Shown piece by piece: positions 37,544-49,152 of a stretch of 64,000 nucleotides of DNA. Location of the stretch: contig CP114498.1 in assembly GCA_027186245.1 (NCBI GenBank), positions 6,703,501 to 6,767,500 on the forward strand, given 5' to 3'. The stretch is from Coriaria nepalensis (Eukaryota; Streptophyta; Magnoliopsida; Cucurbitales; Coriariaceae). A program made the translations under genes and the position numbers. How positions within the stretch are numbered: the first letter of the stretch is position 1; the number at the start of each line of letters is the position of its first letter. Below the pieces are notes generated by a model, which saw only the letters and a program-made list of their open reading frames with translations, searched no databases and had not been told where the DNA came from.

Positions 37544-39850
37544 TCTTGAGTATCTGACGTCCGTGCGGTTATGTGCTACGATTGATGTATATTTGGTGGG
37601 TGCGCTGATCTTGGTTTTGGCTATAATAGAAAAGCATAGGGGGAAATATTACTCCACATTTCTGGACCTTCTTTTTTTTTTTTTGGTGGGAAAAGAAGCG
37701 ATTTAAGGAACCGTAGGGAGAAGATTTCTCTTTTTTTTTGTTGGGGCCAAAGGGGGATAAGGGGCCGAGTCAGAAAGGGAACAGTGGAAAAGTTGAAGAG
37801 CGTCTGCAATTTTCCTTCCTCCACTCAAATGGGTTTAAAGTGCGTTAAAGAAAAGCTGCAGAGTGGCAGAGGCGAGAGAGAGAGAAAGAATGTGAATAAT
37901 GCTGAATGTGATGAGAAAGGATGAATGAGCTTGCGACATTATACATATACATTCACTCATTTTTCAATCGGAAGTCGTCTTAAATTAATGGGAGGACAAT
38001 GAATTCCTTGTCAAATTAACGCTGGCCTTGATTCGGTTTGAAATTTTATATATAATGTTTAGAATTATATTTTAAATTTATTTAATGGTGTTGTGAATTT
38101 AATTTTTTTTTAAAAAAATTTATAACCTATCGATATAGACGCGTATAATAATTATCCAAATTTAAAAAAAAAAAAGTTGCAACTTGCACCAGCAATTGAG
38201 TAGAGTATGGGTGACTCTAAATTTAGCTAAGATTTAAACCTTTGCATTGTAGGATTTATATATAATAAATAGAAAATAGTAAATAGTAAATAATTTATAG
38301 AAATGGAATACAATAAATAGTAATGTAGATTATACAAATATAATATGTAAACAGTAAAATAGTAAATATAAATAGAATTTATAAATAGTAAATAGAATTA
38401 AAATATATAAAATAGAAATATAGAATAATCTATGTAAATAATTTACGTACTGAAATTTATAATAACAAACAAAATATTAAACAATCATAAATTGAATAAA
38501 TAATTAAACATAAGATTGAAATTAGAGAGATAAGAAATTGAAAATCAAAATTAGACTTATTATGTAATAGTTTTCTTAAAATAGATTCACTCTCTTATGT
38601 CAGTGCATAAGGTGGAACGGCATCGTGTTACAGGATACAACGAAGATTAATAACAACGACGCACTATTGATACTATTCTAGCGAACTCAAAATTGGTTTG
38701 AATTCTAGCACACTGGAAATTTAGAACTCTAGAGATAAGGAAAACAAAGAGAGATTACATTTTCTTGGTGTGTTTCTAAATGGAGGAAGGCTGCCAATTT
38801 ATAAGCTTATGAGAGAATATGAGATTAATAAAAATTGAAGCCAAATTTTAATATAGGTTTAATACATAATTAAATATGAAAAAAAACGAAAATTAAACTC
38901 TTTCCTGTCATCTTTATACGTTTTGCATGAGAGAAAAAAAAAATTCAAGAGAGAAGAAAATAAAAGAAAATATTCTGCACGCACAGGTGTGAGTGCATGC
39001 GAGCCAAGCTCGATCAGTTCCGAATTTGCACCCACCCTTGTAAAGATATGCAAGAGAGAGCATTTTAACTTATATTTTATTATCCGTTAACAAATATATA
39101 ATTTTATATCAACATTCTCCTACTTGTTCATATTTCCAATATGAGACAAAAAATTTTTCTTTTATTTTTTTTACTTCAAACCATTCAAATTGTTGTACTT
39201 TGAGATTGAATTTCTTATCCACCAATTAATCATTTTGAGCATACTATATACAGATTCAAAACTTTCTCGGAAAAAAATCTGAATCAACTTTAACTTTTTA
39301 TTTATATAAATTATACCATATTCAAAATCAAACATAAACCTAATATGTTGAAATATTATTTTCCAACCTACATAATATTTAATATCATATTTTAAATTTA
39401 TTTAATAATATTATGAATCTATTTATTTATTATAGTTATTATATTTATTATAAAATTTATAACTTTTCATCGAAAATATATATAAAAAAAAACTCTGAAA
39501 GAGTATTTAGAAAAAGAAAAAAAAAAGCTTGCAATCGGCACGTAAAATGAGTTGAAGGAGCTAGCATTTGACACGTGGGAATAGTAAAAGGTCGGGCCAC
39601 GGGCCATTTTATGTGATTTGATTGACGGGGGAGTAATAATTTTATATGACGGGAGGGGTTCAAGAGAAGGCAGGAGCCGTGGTTGCGGTGGTGGCTTGGA
39701 GGGTGGAGAATTGGAAAATGGTGATGGTTATGAGGTTTCCTTTATACCGGTTTGGGCCGGTCGTGCCATCTCAACCTTTGAGTACAATCCAATCGTTATA
39801 AATGGGGCCACGTCAAAAGCCAAGACAAATGACCGGGTATGAAGATAAAA
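37544..39850. other. SPL upstream region and AT-rich intergenic DNA
   Basis: 37560-37940 is probably SPL leader and promoter (minus strand), with a TATA-like GTATATGTATAATG on the minus strand near 37937-37950. 38265-38420 is a degenerate run of AAATAGTAAATA-type units. 38560-39130 is mixed sequence with TCAACATTCTCCTACTTGTT near 39110, followed by a line resembling plant LTR ends; it may be a solo LTR read on the minus strand, but the ends are not clear. No gene was found. Confidence 0.45.
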
Positions 39851-39872
39851 GTATATATATATATATTGAGCC

Positions 39873-39879
39873 GTATAAA
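39873..39879 (+). promoter_or_regulatory. Possible TATA box of the small three-exon gene
   Basis: GTATAAATTCCC lies just before a long CT-rich stretch (TTCTCTCTCC and repeats, 39885-39990) of the type found in plant leaders. The start codon is 440 bases further on, so the leader would be long or spliced; AGGTAAATT near 40275 could be a leader donor, but the matching acceptor is not clear. Confidence 0.35.
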
Positions 39880-40318
39880 TTCCCTCTTCTCTTGCTTTTC
39901 GCGTTTCATTTCTTCTCCAGATTGCAAATCACGCAGACCTTCTCTCTCCTCCTTTACTTTTTCTCTCTCCTCATTCCCTTTCTTCTCCAGAAATCGGGAC
40001 ACGCAAATTGAATTGACGACCAGTGAGGTGGCTTATACTTTGTTGGGGCTTTAGGTTAAATTATAATTTATTTGGACTTTGGACCACATTATATATATAT
40101 CATCAAAATTTAAGGGCCCACTTTTTAGTAAGAGTCTTCAGCAATTTCCTCCGAGCAAGAGCTGGCATGACAACCGCCATTTTTTTCTCCAGAAAATTTC
40201 ATTTCATTTCATTTCTTTCTCACGTGAAGAAATGCTCGATACGAAATCCGTTCTTTAAGTGCATTCGGATTCCTAGGTAAATTCAAATTTAGGTTTTTTT
40301 TTTCCCTCCCTTCCATTG

Positions 40319-41701
40319 ATGGATAATGAAGTAATCAATGGGAAAAAAAAATTGAACGCAGATCATGGGAAGAAGATATCCAAGCAAGGTCGACTGCCAT
40401 TGAATATACTCGGTTTGCTTGATTTTGCTTCCTTTTGTATACTTACTTTCATAAATTTTCGATTTATGGCATAAATTTAGGGATTTTCAATTTAGGGGAT
40501 AAATTTTGGTTTTAGGGAATGATGGAAAGAGTAGCATTCTGGATGTAGATAAAATTGATCTATGGCATGCCAGAGAAACACGACAAATAGAATAACAAGT
40601 TATTCAACAAATTGATCTCTTTTATCTACATAAATTTTGTCATTCCAGAATCTTTATCTACATCCAGAATGCAGAATTCGAAGATTTCTGGCATGAATCT
40701 TGAACGTGGAAGGAAAAAATTGATCTAGTATAAGTTTGGGGTTTACTCTGTTTCTGAGTTAATGATCATATTGATGTTATTTTCCCTTCTAATTAGATCT
40801 TTCATTTTAATTTCATTAGATAGTACGTTAATCTCACAGGCATTGTATGTTTGATGAGAAATGTAATCCTTCAAAACCTTATCTGTCAAAGGCTCTCTAA
40901 AGATATTTGTATGAATCGTCTCCTAGTTCTCTATTTTTCTGAAACTTAAACATATAATTTACGTGGAAAATGTTCCCTGTGACTTTATGAAGCATCTAAA
41001 TCTTTGAAATTTGAATGGATCTGAGGCTGAGAGCTCTGACTTTGGCCATCTTGAGTATGCCTTGTTTCCCAGAATTGTATCTTATGTGCTGTGCTATATT
41101 GAAATGCTTGTTTTCTAAGAGAATAAGATGTATTATTTTCCTTTCTATTGGCATACAATTGTTGTACTGACTTATGTTATTATTCTGTGTTGATATATTC
41201 ACATTCTCACATTTAGTTTATTTTAGCCTTACTTCTTGCCATTCGTTTTTTAATTTAACTGTTGATTGCTTTATTTTTATTTTCTAGGTGCTGAATACGT
41301 CCCCTACTTCCTTTCAGTTGGTGGTTGTGATAAGCAAGATGGTAATGATTCAAATTTTAGAATTTCTATTATTTTCTCAATGGCATTCTCGTACTAGATT
41401 TTGAGTTGGGCAGCACTTCTTATATAACGTTTCTCCTTGTAATAATATTTTGATAGACTTCATTGCTGCACCCACTTAAAGCAACTCTTTTTATTGATTC
41501 CTTTTCCTAGTTAGCACCTGCGAGTTCTTTGTAGATAATTGTAATAAGGTCCCCCAATTTTCATCTCCCAATTAAATAATTCATATCTTTTGACCTCTAG
41601 ATTGGCCTTTGGTAAATTCCGGTTTTCAAGGCCAAGGAGAAGAAGCAGAAGCACCAGCGGATCCTCAAAACGAAGAATATTATGAAATAGATGTATTGTA
41701 A
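40319..41701 (+). CDS. Small three-exon gene of unknown function (82 aa)
   Basis: Exons 40319-40412, 41288-41341 and 41601-41701 join in frame (94 + 54 + 101 bases, phases 1 and 1) to an 82-residue protein with a stop. All introns are GT-AG. The N-terminal third is basic (NGKKKLNADHGKKISKQGR). The middle is LPLNILGAEYVPYFLSVGGC, then DKQDDWPLVNSGFQ. The C-terminus is acidic (GEEAEAPADPQNEEYYEIDV). No signal peptide or membrane helix is seen. I do not recognise the family. The three short exons join cleanly, in a charge-structured protein, after a CT-rich leader, which argues for a real gene. No single open frame would reveal it. It could act as a nuclear or cytosolic adaptor, but that is a guess from charge alone. 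Confidence 0.66.
40534..40672. repeat. Perfect 20-bp inverted repeat with 99-base spacer in intron 1 of the small gene
   Basis: Left arm GCATTCTGGATGTAGATAAA (40534-40553) is the exact reverse complement of the right arm (40653-40672). The spacer has a weaker second pairing (GATCTCTTTTATCTACATAA near 40615-40634 against the left arm). The transcript would form a hairpin. Confidence 0.9.
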
Positions 41702-42630
41702 TAAGAAAATATTATAAAATTTTGTATGTTTTAGATATTGTTGTTGTAATTTGGTATTGAACTATTTTAGTTATATGATAATTTGAATTACGGCTGTATG
41801 AACTCGAGGTAGTAATGTATAATTAATATTGTATAGATTAATTCTTGATCATGAGTACATATTATTATTGTTCGATGCTTAAAAATCAAATTAAAGCTTT
41901 AAAAAAAATATATCATAACATCTTAGTTCTTGATCATGAGTAGCTTGTCGAAAACCAACATCGTAAGTAAAATATAACCAACTCAAAATAACACAACATC
42001 AAATATATAAGATGCATGTGATTGTAATGTAAGAATAGCTTCTATATTGTCTTCCAAAAAGTTGCAAAAGAACACATACAGGATTACTATGTAAGAATTC
42101 AAAAGATATGAATTAGATAGCTTACTATGCCTTGTAGAAGAATTCAAAAGAATGTCTTGTATAGTGACATTCTTACATAGCTTACAATGTATGTATCGGA
42201 TGGGAAAGAAAAAAAAAGAATTCAAAAGAACACATACATAGTAAGCTATGTAAGAATATCTTGCATGCGATCAGATGTGTCTCACTAATTAAAAGAATTC
42301 AAAAGAATATCTTACATGCCTTCCAAAAGAATTTAGAAGTGTGTCTTGCATAGTGACTTTCTTACATAGCTTACTATGTATGCATGTGTCACACGAAAAA
42401 AACTATATGGATATATTGAGTTAAAATAGATATTTTATTCATCGTCTTGTAAGCATCCATGCTCTCATTTTGTCCAACTTATCAGTAGGAACATTCCTCA
42501 TAGCCACTATAATATAGTATAAAACTATAAATAAAGAACGTAAAAATTATAAAATAATATTTAATTAATTAATTAAATGATTAAATCCTTATATATATAT
42601 ATATATATATTTCAATATAATATTCTCAAA
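41702..42630. repeat. AT-rich DNA with a family of palindromic CTTACATAGC repeats
   Basis: CTTACATAGCTTACAATGTA (42172 on) is followed by its inverse at 42232-42254 (one mismatch over 23 bases) and by a third copy in the first orientation at 42361-42382. AGAATTCAAAAGA recurs near 42092, 42129, 42217 and 42293. A (TA)n run lies at 42590-42610. The pattern suggests a decayed MITE or nested inverted repeats. No coding sequence was found. Confidence 0.7.
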
Positions 42631-43510
42631 GTACCTCGTGGCCATGTTGTAATTGCAGTTCCCAAGCGACTAGTTGGGACAACATGTCTTCGCCTTGCAG
42701 GGATGATGACCCGCTTGAAGGTCTTCTATGTCTGAGGACGCTCTTCATCTGTTTGTTTTCCTATTGTCTTGTCTTTCACTTTTTGAATTCTGATGTAACT
42801 AGTTCAAGAAGAGGATCATTCAATATCTTAGTAGGATACCTTGCTCCAATTTCAAACTAAGGTTGACTTGGAATAATCGATTGGATAGGATTCCGTGGAC
42901 GTTAATGATGTGAGGTCATGTTTTCAGCTCCACCTTGAGCCTTTTTAATTTCGATGTGAACATATTGATGTCTCCTTTGAGTTGTAGCAACCACGTTATG
43001 TGAATCTTCATTCTATGTTGATGCGGAAGACTCCGTAAACTCTTCTCTTACCTTCCTCATCCATCAGCTTAAAATATATCCTTCTACTATGTTGAAGTAA
43101 TTCAGCTATCTAAGTTTTCAATAATATGGGCATAGGGAATGCCTATATATTCAAAGAATTTGCATGAGCACTGGTGAAACCCATTTTGTAGAGTCTCGCC
43201 ACAATATTGCTTCGTCCTCATACATTCGTGAAATGGGCCATTACTATGTAAGAGCAGCAAGACTTGTTCACAACCTAAAATCACACAATAATCATCATCG
43301 TTTAACCAGTTCAATTTTGTGATTTCTTCGTTGAAATAGGCATAGACTTTTGGTGTATAGATTTGTCAAGCATGTATGGAGAAGGGGTCATTCGCTCTCT
43401 CAATGGCCAAAGTGTTCTTCATATAAAAGTCCAACTTCAGCTCCTTGTAGCGTAGGTCATCCGTAACATCTTTGATTAGTTTCTTAAGTTTGGGTGATGA
43501 CTACTATTTT
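42630..43510 (-). pseudogene. FAR1-related / MULE transposase relic (C-terminal part with SWIM zinc finger)
   Basis: The minus strand reads LRYKELKLDFYMKNTLAIER, then QIYTPKVYAYFNEEI, then the open piece at 43314-43102 with HQCSCKFFEYIGIPYAHII. This order is typical of FAR1-RELATED SEQUENCE proteins and the Mutator-like transposases they came from. The SWIM finger (CxC...CxH) has Tyr in place of its third Cys (GIPYAH). A stop (HA-stop-QIYT) and further frame changes occur, and the FAR1 DNA-binding N-terminus and transposase core are missing. A tail-like piece (DPLLELVTSEFKK) lies near 42800-42840. It is non-functional. Confidence 0.75.
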
Positions 43511-43514
43511 AGAA

Positions 43515-45650
43515 GGACAATAATTACCAAGAAGTTTCGTCATATCTCTTAATAAAAGTACTTATAATAGTCAACCGGGTAAACTTGACTTATCTATCGA
43601 TTATGCATACTTAGGAACTTTGTGGGTGTTTTATACTTTAATCGATCTAGGCCGATCATTACTCGATGTTAAAGGGATTTACAAGTTAGCATGAAATTTG
43701 ACCCACCAAAATTAATTTGGTTTTTCTAGAATAATAACTTAAATATTTTCCTTAAGATATTTAAGCTACAAATTATCCAACTATGGGGACATCTAGACAG
43801 GATGTTACATAATGCATGCAAGGACCTTGGGCCAATTCAGTTTGAGTCATTCTCCTATCTTTGTATCGGTCGAGCACGTCTCTAGTACATATGTAAAGCC
43901 GAAAATAAGAAATAATAACAAAGTATAAGAAAGAATGAGAATATGAAATGAGATTTTCATAACATTTGAAATTATTGAATAAATTATATATATCATTATC
44001 TGTAACTATTTTATGAGGTATATTTATACTTATTTACCAAAAGATCGCATCTTACCTTCGTATTAAAAGCTAGCTTCTCTGAGGGAGTTGCCAAGGAGGT
44101 GTGATGGTAGTGGAGGTGAAAGTGGTATCAAGACAAAGGTTCCTATCAGTCTTCCGCTAATATATACACGTAAGTATATATGTCTATATAACTATTTTTG
44201 GTAGCATCGCAAATGACATGGTTTAAGTTTTATTATACACTTCCTAACCACTTTCTTTAGTATGTCGTATATTTCTATTAGCACGAAACCTTCTTGAAAA
44301 CAAGGTTCTTATAACCCTTTCTTTGAAACAATGATTTTAGTAAACTATTATCATACTAAATAAAGTAATGGTTCAAACAATATGGTTCATTACAATTTAG
44401 CAATTTTGGATGTAATGCACTATAGAAAATGCCAGTTATTTTCATATTTTAATAAATTTATACTATTTTCTCTAATTGAATCATTTTCCACCATCTAATC
44501 TCTAAATTTGATATCACAATCTTTCTAATACCCTAGGTTATAAATATTTACACTTCTAGTATTTAAAATGTATAGATTAATTTTGTGAATCTATCTAAAC
44601 ATCACCGTCATCTTACTCCACTATAGAATATTTTCTTCTAATTCTCCTATATTTGCATGTTTCTCAGTGGCCAACTCATTTGATGGCATGGTAAATTATT
44701 TAGAAGAAAATTATTAAAGATGTTTATTTAAGATTGAATTAATTCTTCTATTCTTTTTTTTTTTTTTTTTCTGTTCTTCATAATCAGATTCATATTGGTG
44801 GGATATGAGTGTGTTGGAGGGATGAACTCCTTATGATTGTGACTCTTTGTATAAGTTTACTAAATATGATAAAAATTATATTTGAAAATACAAAAGAATG
44901 ATAAAATGGTCAGTAATTTATTACCATATTCAACAAACTTGTACAAACTAATACAATCTTCAACTTGAGACAAGCTCGATTCATTTTGGAGACTATAAGT
45001 GATCGATGGACAACAATGAGGGCATGCAACTACTGGTTTCAGCTTGCATAGAGTCATGATCTTCACGTCCAAAACTAGGCCCATTTGGTCACAAGTTTAT
45101 AAATCCATTTTTACATTTCAAAATAAATTTCTATATTTTAAAATATAAAAATAATTACCAAATGAGTGTAAAAAGTAATAAAATACGAAAATAATTATCA
45201 AACGAGCACGCTAAAATAAAAATCATATTATTGAAAGAGACAACTAAATTTTTAAGAGTTGACCACTTGAACAGTCCTTTTGGGATTTATCTATCTATCA
45301 CAATTAGGTATTACAAAGTTTGAACCACATAAATATATGTCAGGTATATACTATCTGTGTTTTAATTTGATTGATTTACTATCATAGAAGAAACCCTTCA
45401 AATTACGTGAGGATCAACCAATGAAAAGACCTATGTTATGAAGAACTTTGTGAAACGTACCATTATTTCAATGACACAGGCCTTTTCGCCCTAATGATAC
45501 AATCATCAAAACGTTATGATACAATCATGACAATCAGAATTAGGTCGCTTATCATTCGAGCCAACCCTGTCATAATTAAACCCCCTCCTTCCTTTATAAT
45601 AACGTTTCCACCTTACCTCTCCGCCCTCGAATTCTTACTTGTAACTACCC
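43515..45650. other. Intergenic DNA, no gene seen
   Basis: AT-rich DNA. The minus-strand open frame at 44860-45084 and the plus-strand frame at 45494-45751 show no recognisable motif. The second overlaps the start of the matrixin pseudogene in another frame. Confidence 0.5.
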
Positions 45651-45657
45651 ATCGGCC

Positions 45658-47044
45658 ATGTTTCTTTCCTCCTCTCATTCTCTTTCCCTTCTCTTCACCA
45701 TTTTTCTCTTCCTCTCACCTCCATGCATTCTGGCCACCCGAACAATCCTAGTTCATCATGGTTTTCATGCAACGCAACTTTATGTCTATTTTCCCGACAA
45801 ACCTCGGTGGACACATCACATGCCAATGATGCTAACATACGCGTTATGTACGGACACGTGGCTTTGTGATTTGAGCTTATTGAGCGTAAAACAAGTCTTC
45901 AGACGAGCTTTTGCAAGATGGGCTTATGTGATTCCGTTGAGTTTCATAGAATCCGATGATTATGAATTCGCCAACATACGAATAGAATTTTACAAGGGCG
46001 ATCATGGTGATGGCGAGCCGTTTGATGGGGGTGCTTAGAGTGTTGGCCCACTCGTTTTCACAGGAGAGCCGGGCGGCTACAACTTGATGCAATGGAGACA
46101 CGGCCGTGGATTTTGGAATCTGTGGCAACGAATGAAATTGGACATTTGTTGGGCCTGGCACATAGCATGGTTAAGGAAGGTGTAATATACCCTCGTTTGA
46201 AGCCCATAGAGAAGAGAGTGTTGGACTTTTTCCTTTGGCTAAAGTGAAATGGATTAAAGATCCAAAGCCCAAAAAATGTTTAATAAATGCAATTAAATGC
46301 ATCCCACATTGGAAAGGGAGAAACATTTTCAAGCATTTATAAGTAATTACAAATAGTAAATATTTGTAATAATAAATAAGTATTGGGGCTTGGCTGAGAC
46401 TCGCGCGCGCGGCGTAGGTGTGAGGCGCTTATTAGGCACACTTGGCACTTTTGCAACGTGGCGGCCCGTGGCGGCCAGCCACCACGTGTGGTGATTGATC
46501 GACTACTTAAACGTTTAACAGTTAAAACGGTTAGTTACCGTTAGAGTTTGAATTTCAGGAATTCAAATATTTGACTGTTAAAGCAGTTAAACTATTTTAA
46601 ACAAAGAAGTGTGACTGTTTGTGAAACAGTATACTGTTTCACGAACATGTACCAAAATTTGCCTATAAATAAGAGAAACCTGAAGAGAGCTGTGATACCA
46701 ATCTTCTTCTCAGTTTTCGTACTGTCAGAAACCGAATATATTCCATAACAAAATTTCACTGTTGCTTGTGATCTTTTGTAAAGACTTGTCATATCCCGAA
46801 AACTATTTTCACAGTAACCTAAAGCAATCTAGGAGGGTGAAAATATCGTTTTTTGGAAAATGTATCTGTTATGTGTTTCAAGTCTTGATCCTTTTATATT
46901 CAAGAGAGAGGTGATTTGCAACCTGATGATGTACAAGGAATACAAGCTCTTTATGCATCAAAGACTTATTTTGGGTCAGGATATTTGTTAGAGTCTGATA
47001 CTTCGACCAGTCAAGCCAATGATTTGAGTTCTCATTTTGGATAG
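45658..47044 (+). pseudogene. Plant matrix metalloproteinase (matrixin) pseudogene split by an insertion
   Basis: Plant MMPs are secreted or membrane-tethered zinc endopeptidases, usually encoded without introns. From ATG 45658 the frame gives a signal-peptide-like start (LLFTIFLFLSPPCILA), then the catalytic domain: FPDKPRWTHHMPMMLTYAL, VFRRAFARWAYVIPLSF, GDHGDGEPFDG. The propeptide with its cysteine switch is absent; the signal peptide runs almost straight into the catalytic domain. A stop at 46036-46038 and frameshifts follow. The zinc-binding region (46131-46163) reads NEIGHLLGLAH: the first His of HExGHxxGxxH is Asn. The upstream part ends at RLKPIEKR (about 46218) and the C-terminal part resumes at about 46911 with GDLQPDDVQGIQALYASK and runs to a stop at 47042-47044. 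Between them lies a probable solo LTR. The gene is dead as a protease. Confidence 0.9.
46219..46902 (+). mobile_element. Probable solo LTR inserted in the matrixin pseudogene (684 bp)
   Basis: The insert begins TGTTGGACTTTT and ends TTTATATTCA, so it has TG...CA ends, and AGAGAG occurs directly on both sides (46213-46218 and 46903-46908) as a possible target duplication. Inside are CCCACATTGGAAAGGGAG (46301-46318), common in plant LTRs, and a TATA-like CCTATAAATAAG near 46661. Because the flanks are AG-rich, the exact duplication length is unsure. No retroelement coding sequence is present. Confidence 0.65.
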
Positions 47045-48221
47045 GGCCATCCTAGTGTTGTTTTTTATCATGTTTCACTCACTCATCTGAATTTCATTCT
47101 CCCGGCCTCATCAACATTAACTCCTTGGCTAGAATGACTCATTTGACTGTCCTTTTTTATTTATTATTTTTTTTGGGTACATATAGACATAGCTAGTTGG
47201 ACTTTTCTGAATTTAGAGTCCGTGACTCTAATTACAAATAACAATACAAAGAAATTTTTCAAGGTTTTCATTATACGTGTACACAGTAGATTACATCAAG
47301 TGAATATTATAGTCAATAAACAAGACATGAATTGTTAGAATAGGTATTGTGAAAACAATGTTTGTGGATTAAAAGTAGAAAGTTGTGATAATCAATATAT
47401 GTGTGCTCTATAATAAGTTTATTTTAAATAATAAATAATAAAAGTACGTACAGTTTTTATAGTTTATTGTTATGCATGGAATTTAAAATTTTACACGTTT
47501 ATCATAAGCTAACATTAATGGGGCTCTTTTGGTTCGGTGTTAATGAGAACGACCACGACGTGTTCAATCCGAGTTCTCCGCGGCTTCTATATTTATCAAA
47601 CGTCATAATCAAGATAGATTAGTACTGCAAAACCTAATAATTAAGCATGAATTAACTAATAACTGAGATGTAGAAGTGGAATCAATCTTGGAAGTAGAAC
47701 TAACTAATACTTAATTAGCGTCGTAATTATCGTCTTGACCTTTGCGATTTAAGATCCAGCATTCTAACAGAACACATGTTTCAACATGTATGTATATGAT
47801 GCTCGGTTGTGTTGTGTTCTCTTGTCTGGGAAAACAGTTATTTTAATATTTATTAATTATTTTATTTTATTTTTATTTAAATTTTACTTAAATTTAATCT
47901 CCCTATATAATTATACGAAAACAAAAATATCATAGGTTCAATATTTCTTTTTTGTCATTATTTTTTATTAAAAAAATATCCAATAAATAATTAAATAAAT
48001 AAGAGAAAACGATAGTTTTGAATGTAGGTGTGGGAAAAGCAAACTCCGAACTTGAAATCAATCTAAAAATGGAGGTAACTATAAAGCTCACCATTTGTCC
48101 CTAAAATTCAAAACATTTAAGGGAATGGTACCGGTGCCCTTAGATACCGGTACCCGTGGTACTTTTGGCCACTCCTATTTAACTACTTAGCTTAATTTTA
48201 AATGCCTACGTTACTAATCAA

Positions 48222-48260
<39 letters not shown>

Positions 48261-49150
48261 GCTAAGTGACTTTTACAATAAGCTATTATCATAAGAATTC
48301 TTAGACAAGAAGGAAGCAATTCAAGAGACTTTGAATGAATTCCCACCAATGGGTAGAAAGAAAAATGCCAAATTAACAAATAAATGAATTTCTATACACA
48401 AATAAATAATTAATTAATTAATTAGTTAATTGAATAATTAGAAAATAACACATACACGTAATCAACTGCGAATAAGAGATTCTCAACCTTGGATCTAAAG
48501 AATATCTCTCCAACTGTTTACATAACTGGATGTAATATGTAAATAATATTGAATCAATTTGTATTAGCCAAGCAATACTTTATTATATGCAGAAAGTGTG
48601 TCTACTTTGTCCTAAACCCAACCATTGAAATTTAGGTTATATAGATCATTTCCGGAGAGCAATCTTTGTATAGAAATGTTCTACTACGCCAATTAATTAC
48701 AACCACAACCGCATCATCCATCAATCATATACATCGCATCATTCACCCGTTATATTATTTCGTGAATGGTCGTGATTGATCAGTAATCAATGATTGTTTC
48801 GTGAATGGTCGTGATTGAACAGAATGATTATAAATGATCCGTGCATTAGGCAACGTATGTAGTCCTTATAGCCAATGATCCTGATTACTTGCGTCCTAAT
48901 TAACAACCTTAACGCAGAAAAGGGGTGGTTGCTTACTCATGCATTATGAATACCAGAAACTATGCCTATATATAGAAGAGTACTCTTCAAGTAACAATTA
49001 TTCGTTTTATATATTAAAAAAAAACACTCGGAAACTACTAATTATACATAAGGACACAAACCCTTCACAAAATTAAGGCTAGCTAGCTATAATGTCTCTT
49101 CTAATGATAATAACGTTTATACTCTTGCCTTTTTATTTGTCTGATTGAGT
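47045..49150. other. Intergenic DNA, no gene seen
   Basis: AT-rich DNA with T-rich and A-rich runs. It includes a (TA)n microsatellite (about 48222-48257), a GGTACC/CCGGTACC-rich palindromic patch (48127-48160) and a 22-bp direct repeat (48758-48779 and 48797-48818). I found no exons. Confidence 0.5.
48758..48818. repeat. 22-bp direct repeat, period 39
   Basis: TTTCGTGAATGGTCGTGATT plus GA occurs at 48758-48779 and again at 48797-48818. Confidence 0.9.
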
Positions 49151-49152
49151 AA

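Noticed and set aside
45494..45751. 85-codon + strand frame before the matrixin
   Set aside because: It overlaps the matrixin signal peptide in another frame and has no motif; composition is Ser/Pro/Phe from CT-rich DNA.
46592..46792. Minus-strand 66-codon frame
   Set aside because: It lies inside the probable solo LTR and shows no family motif.
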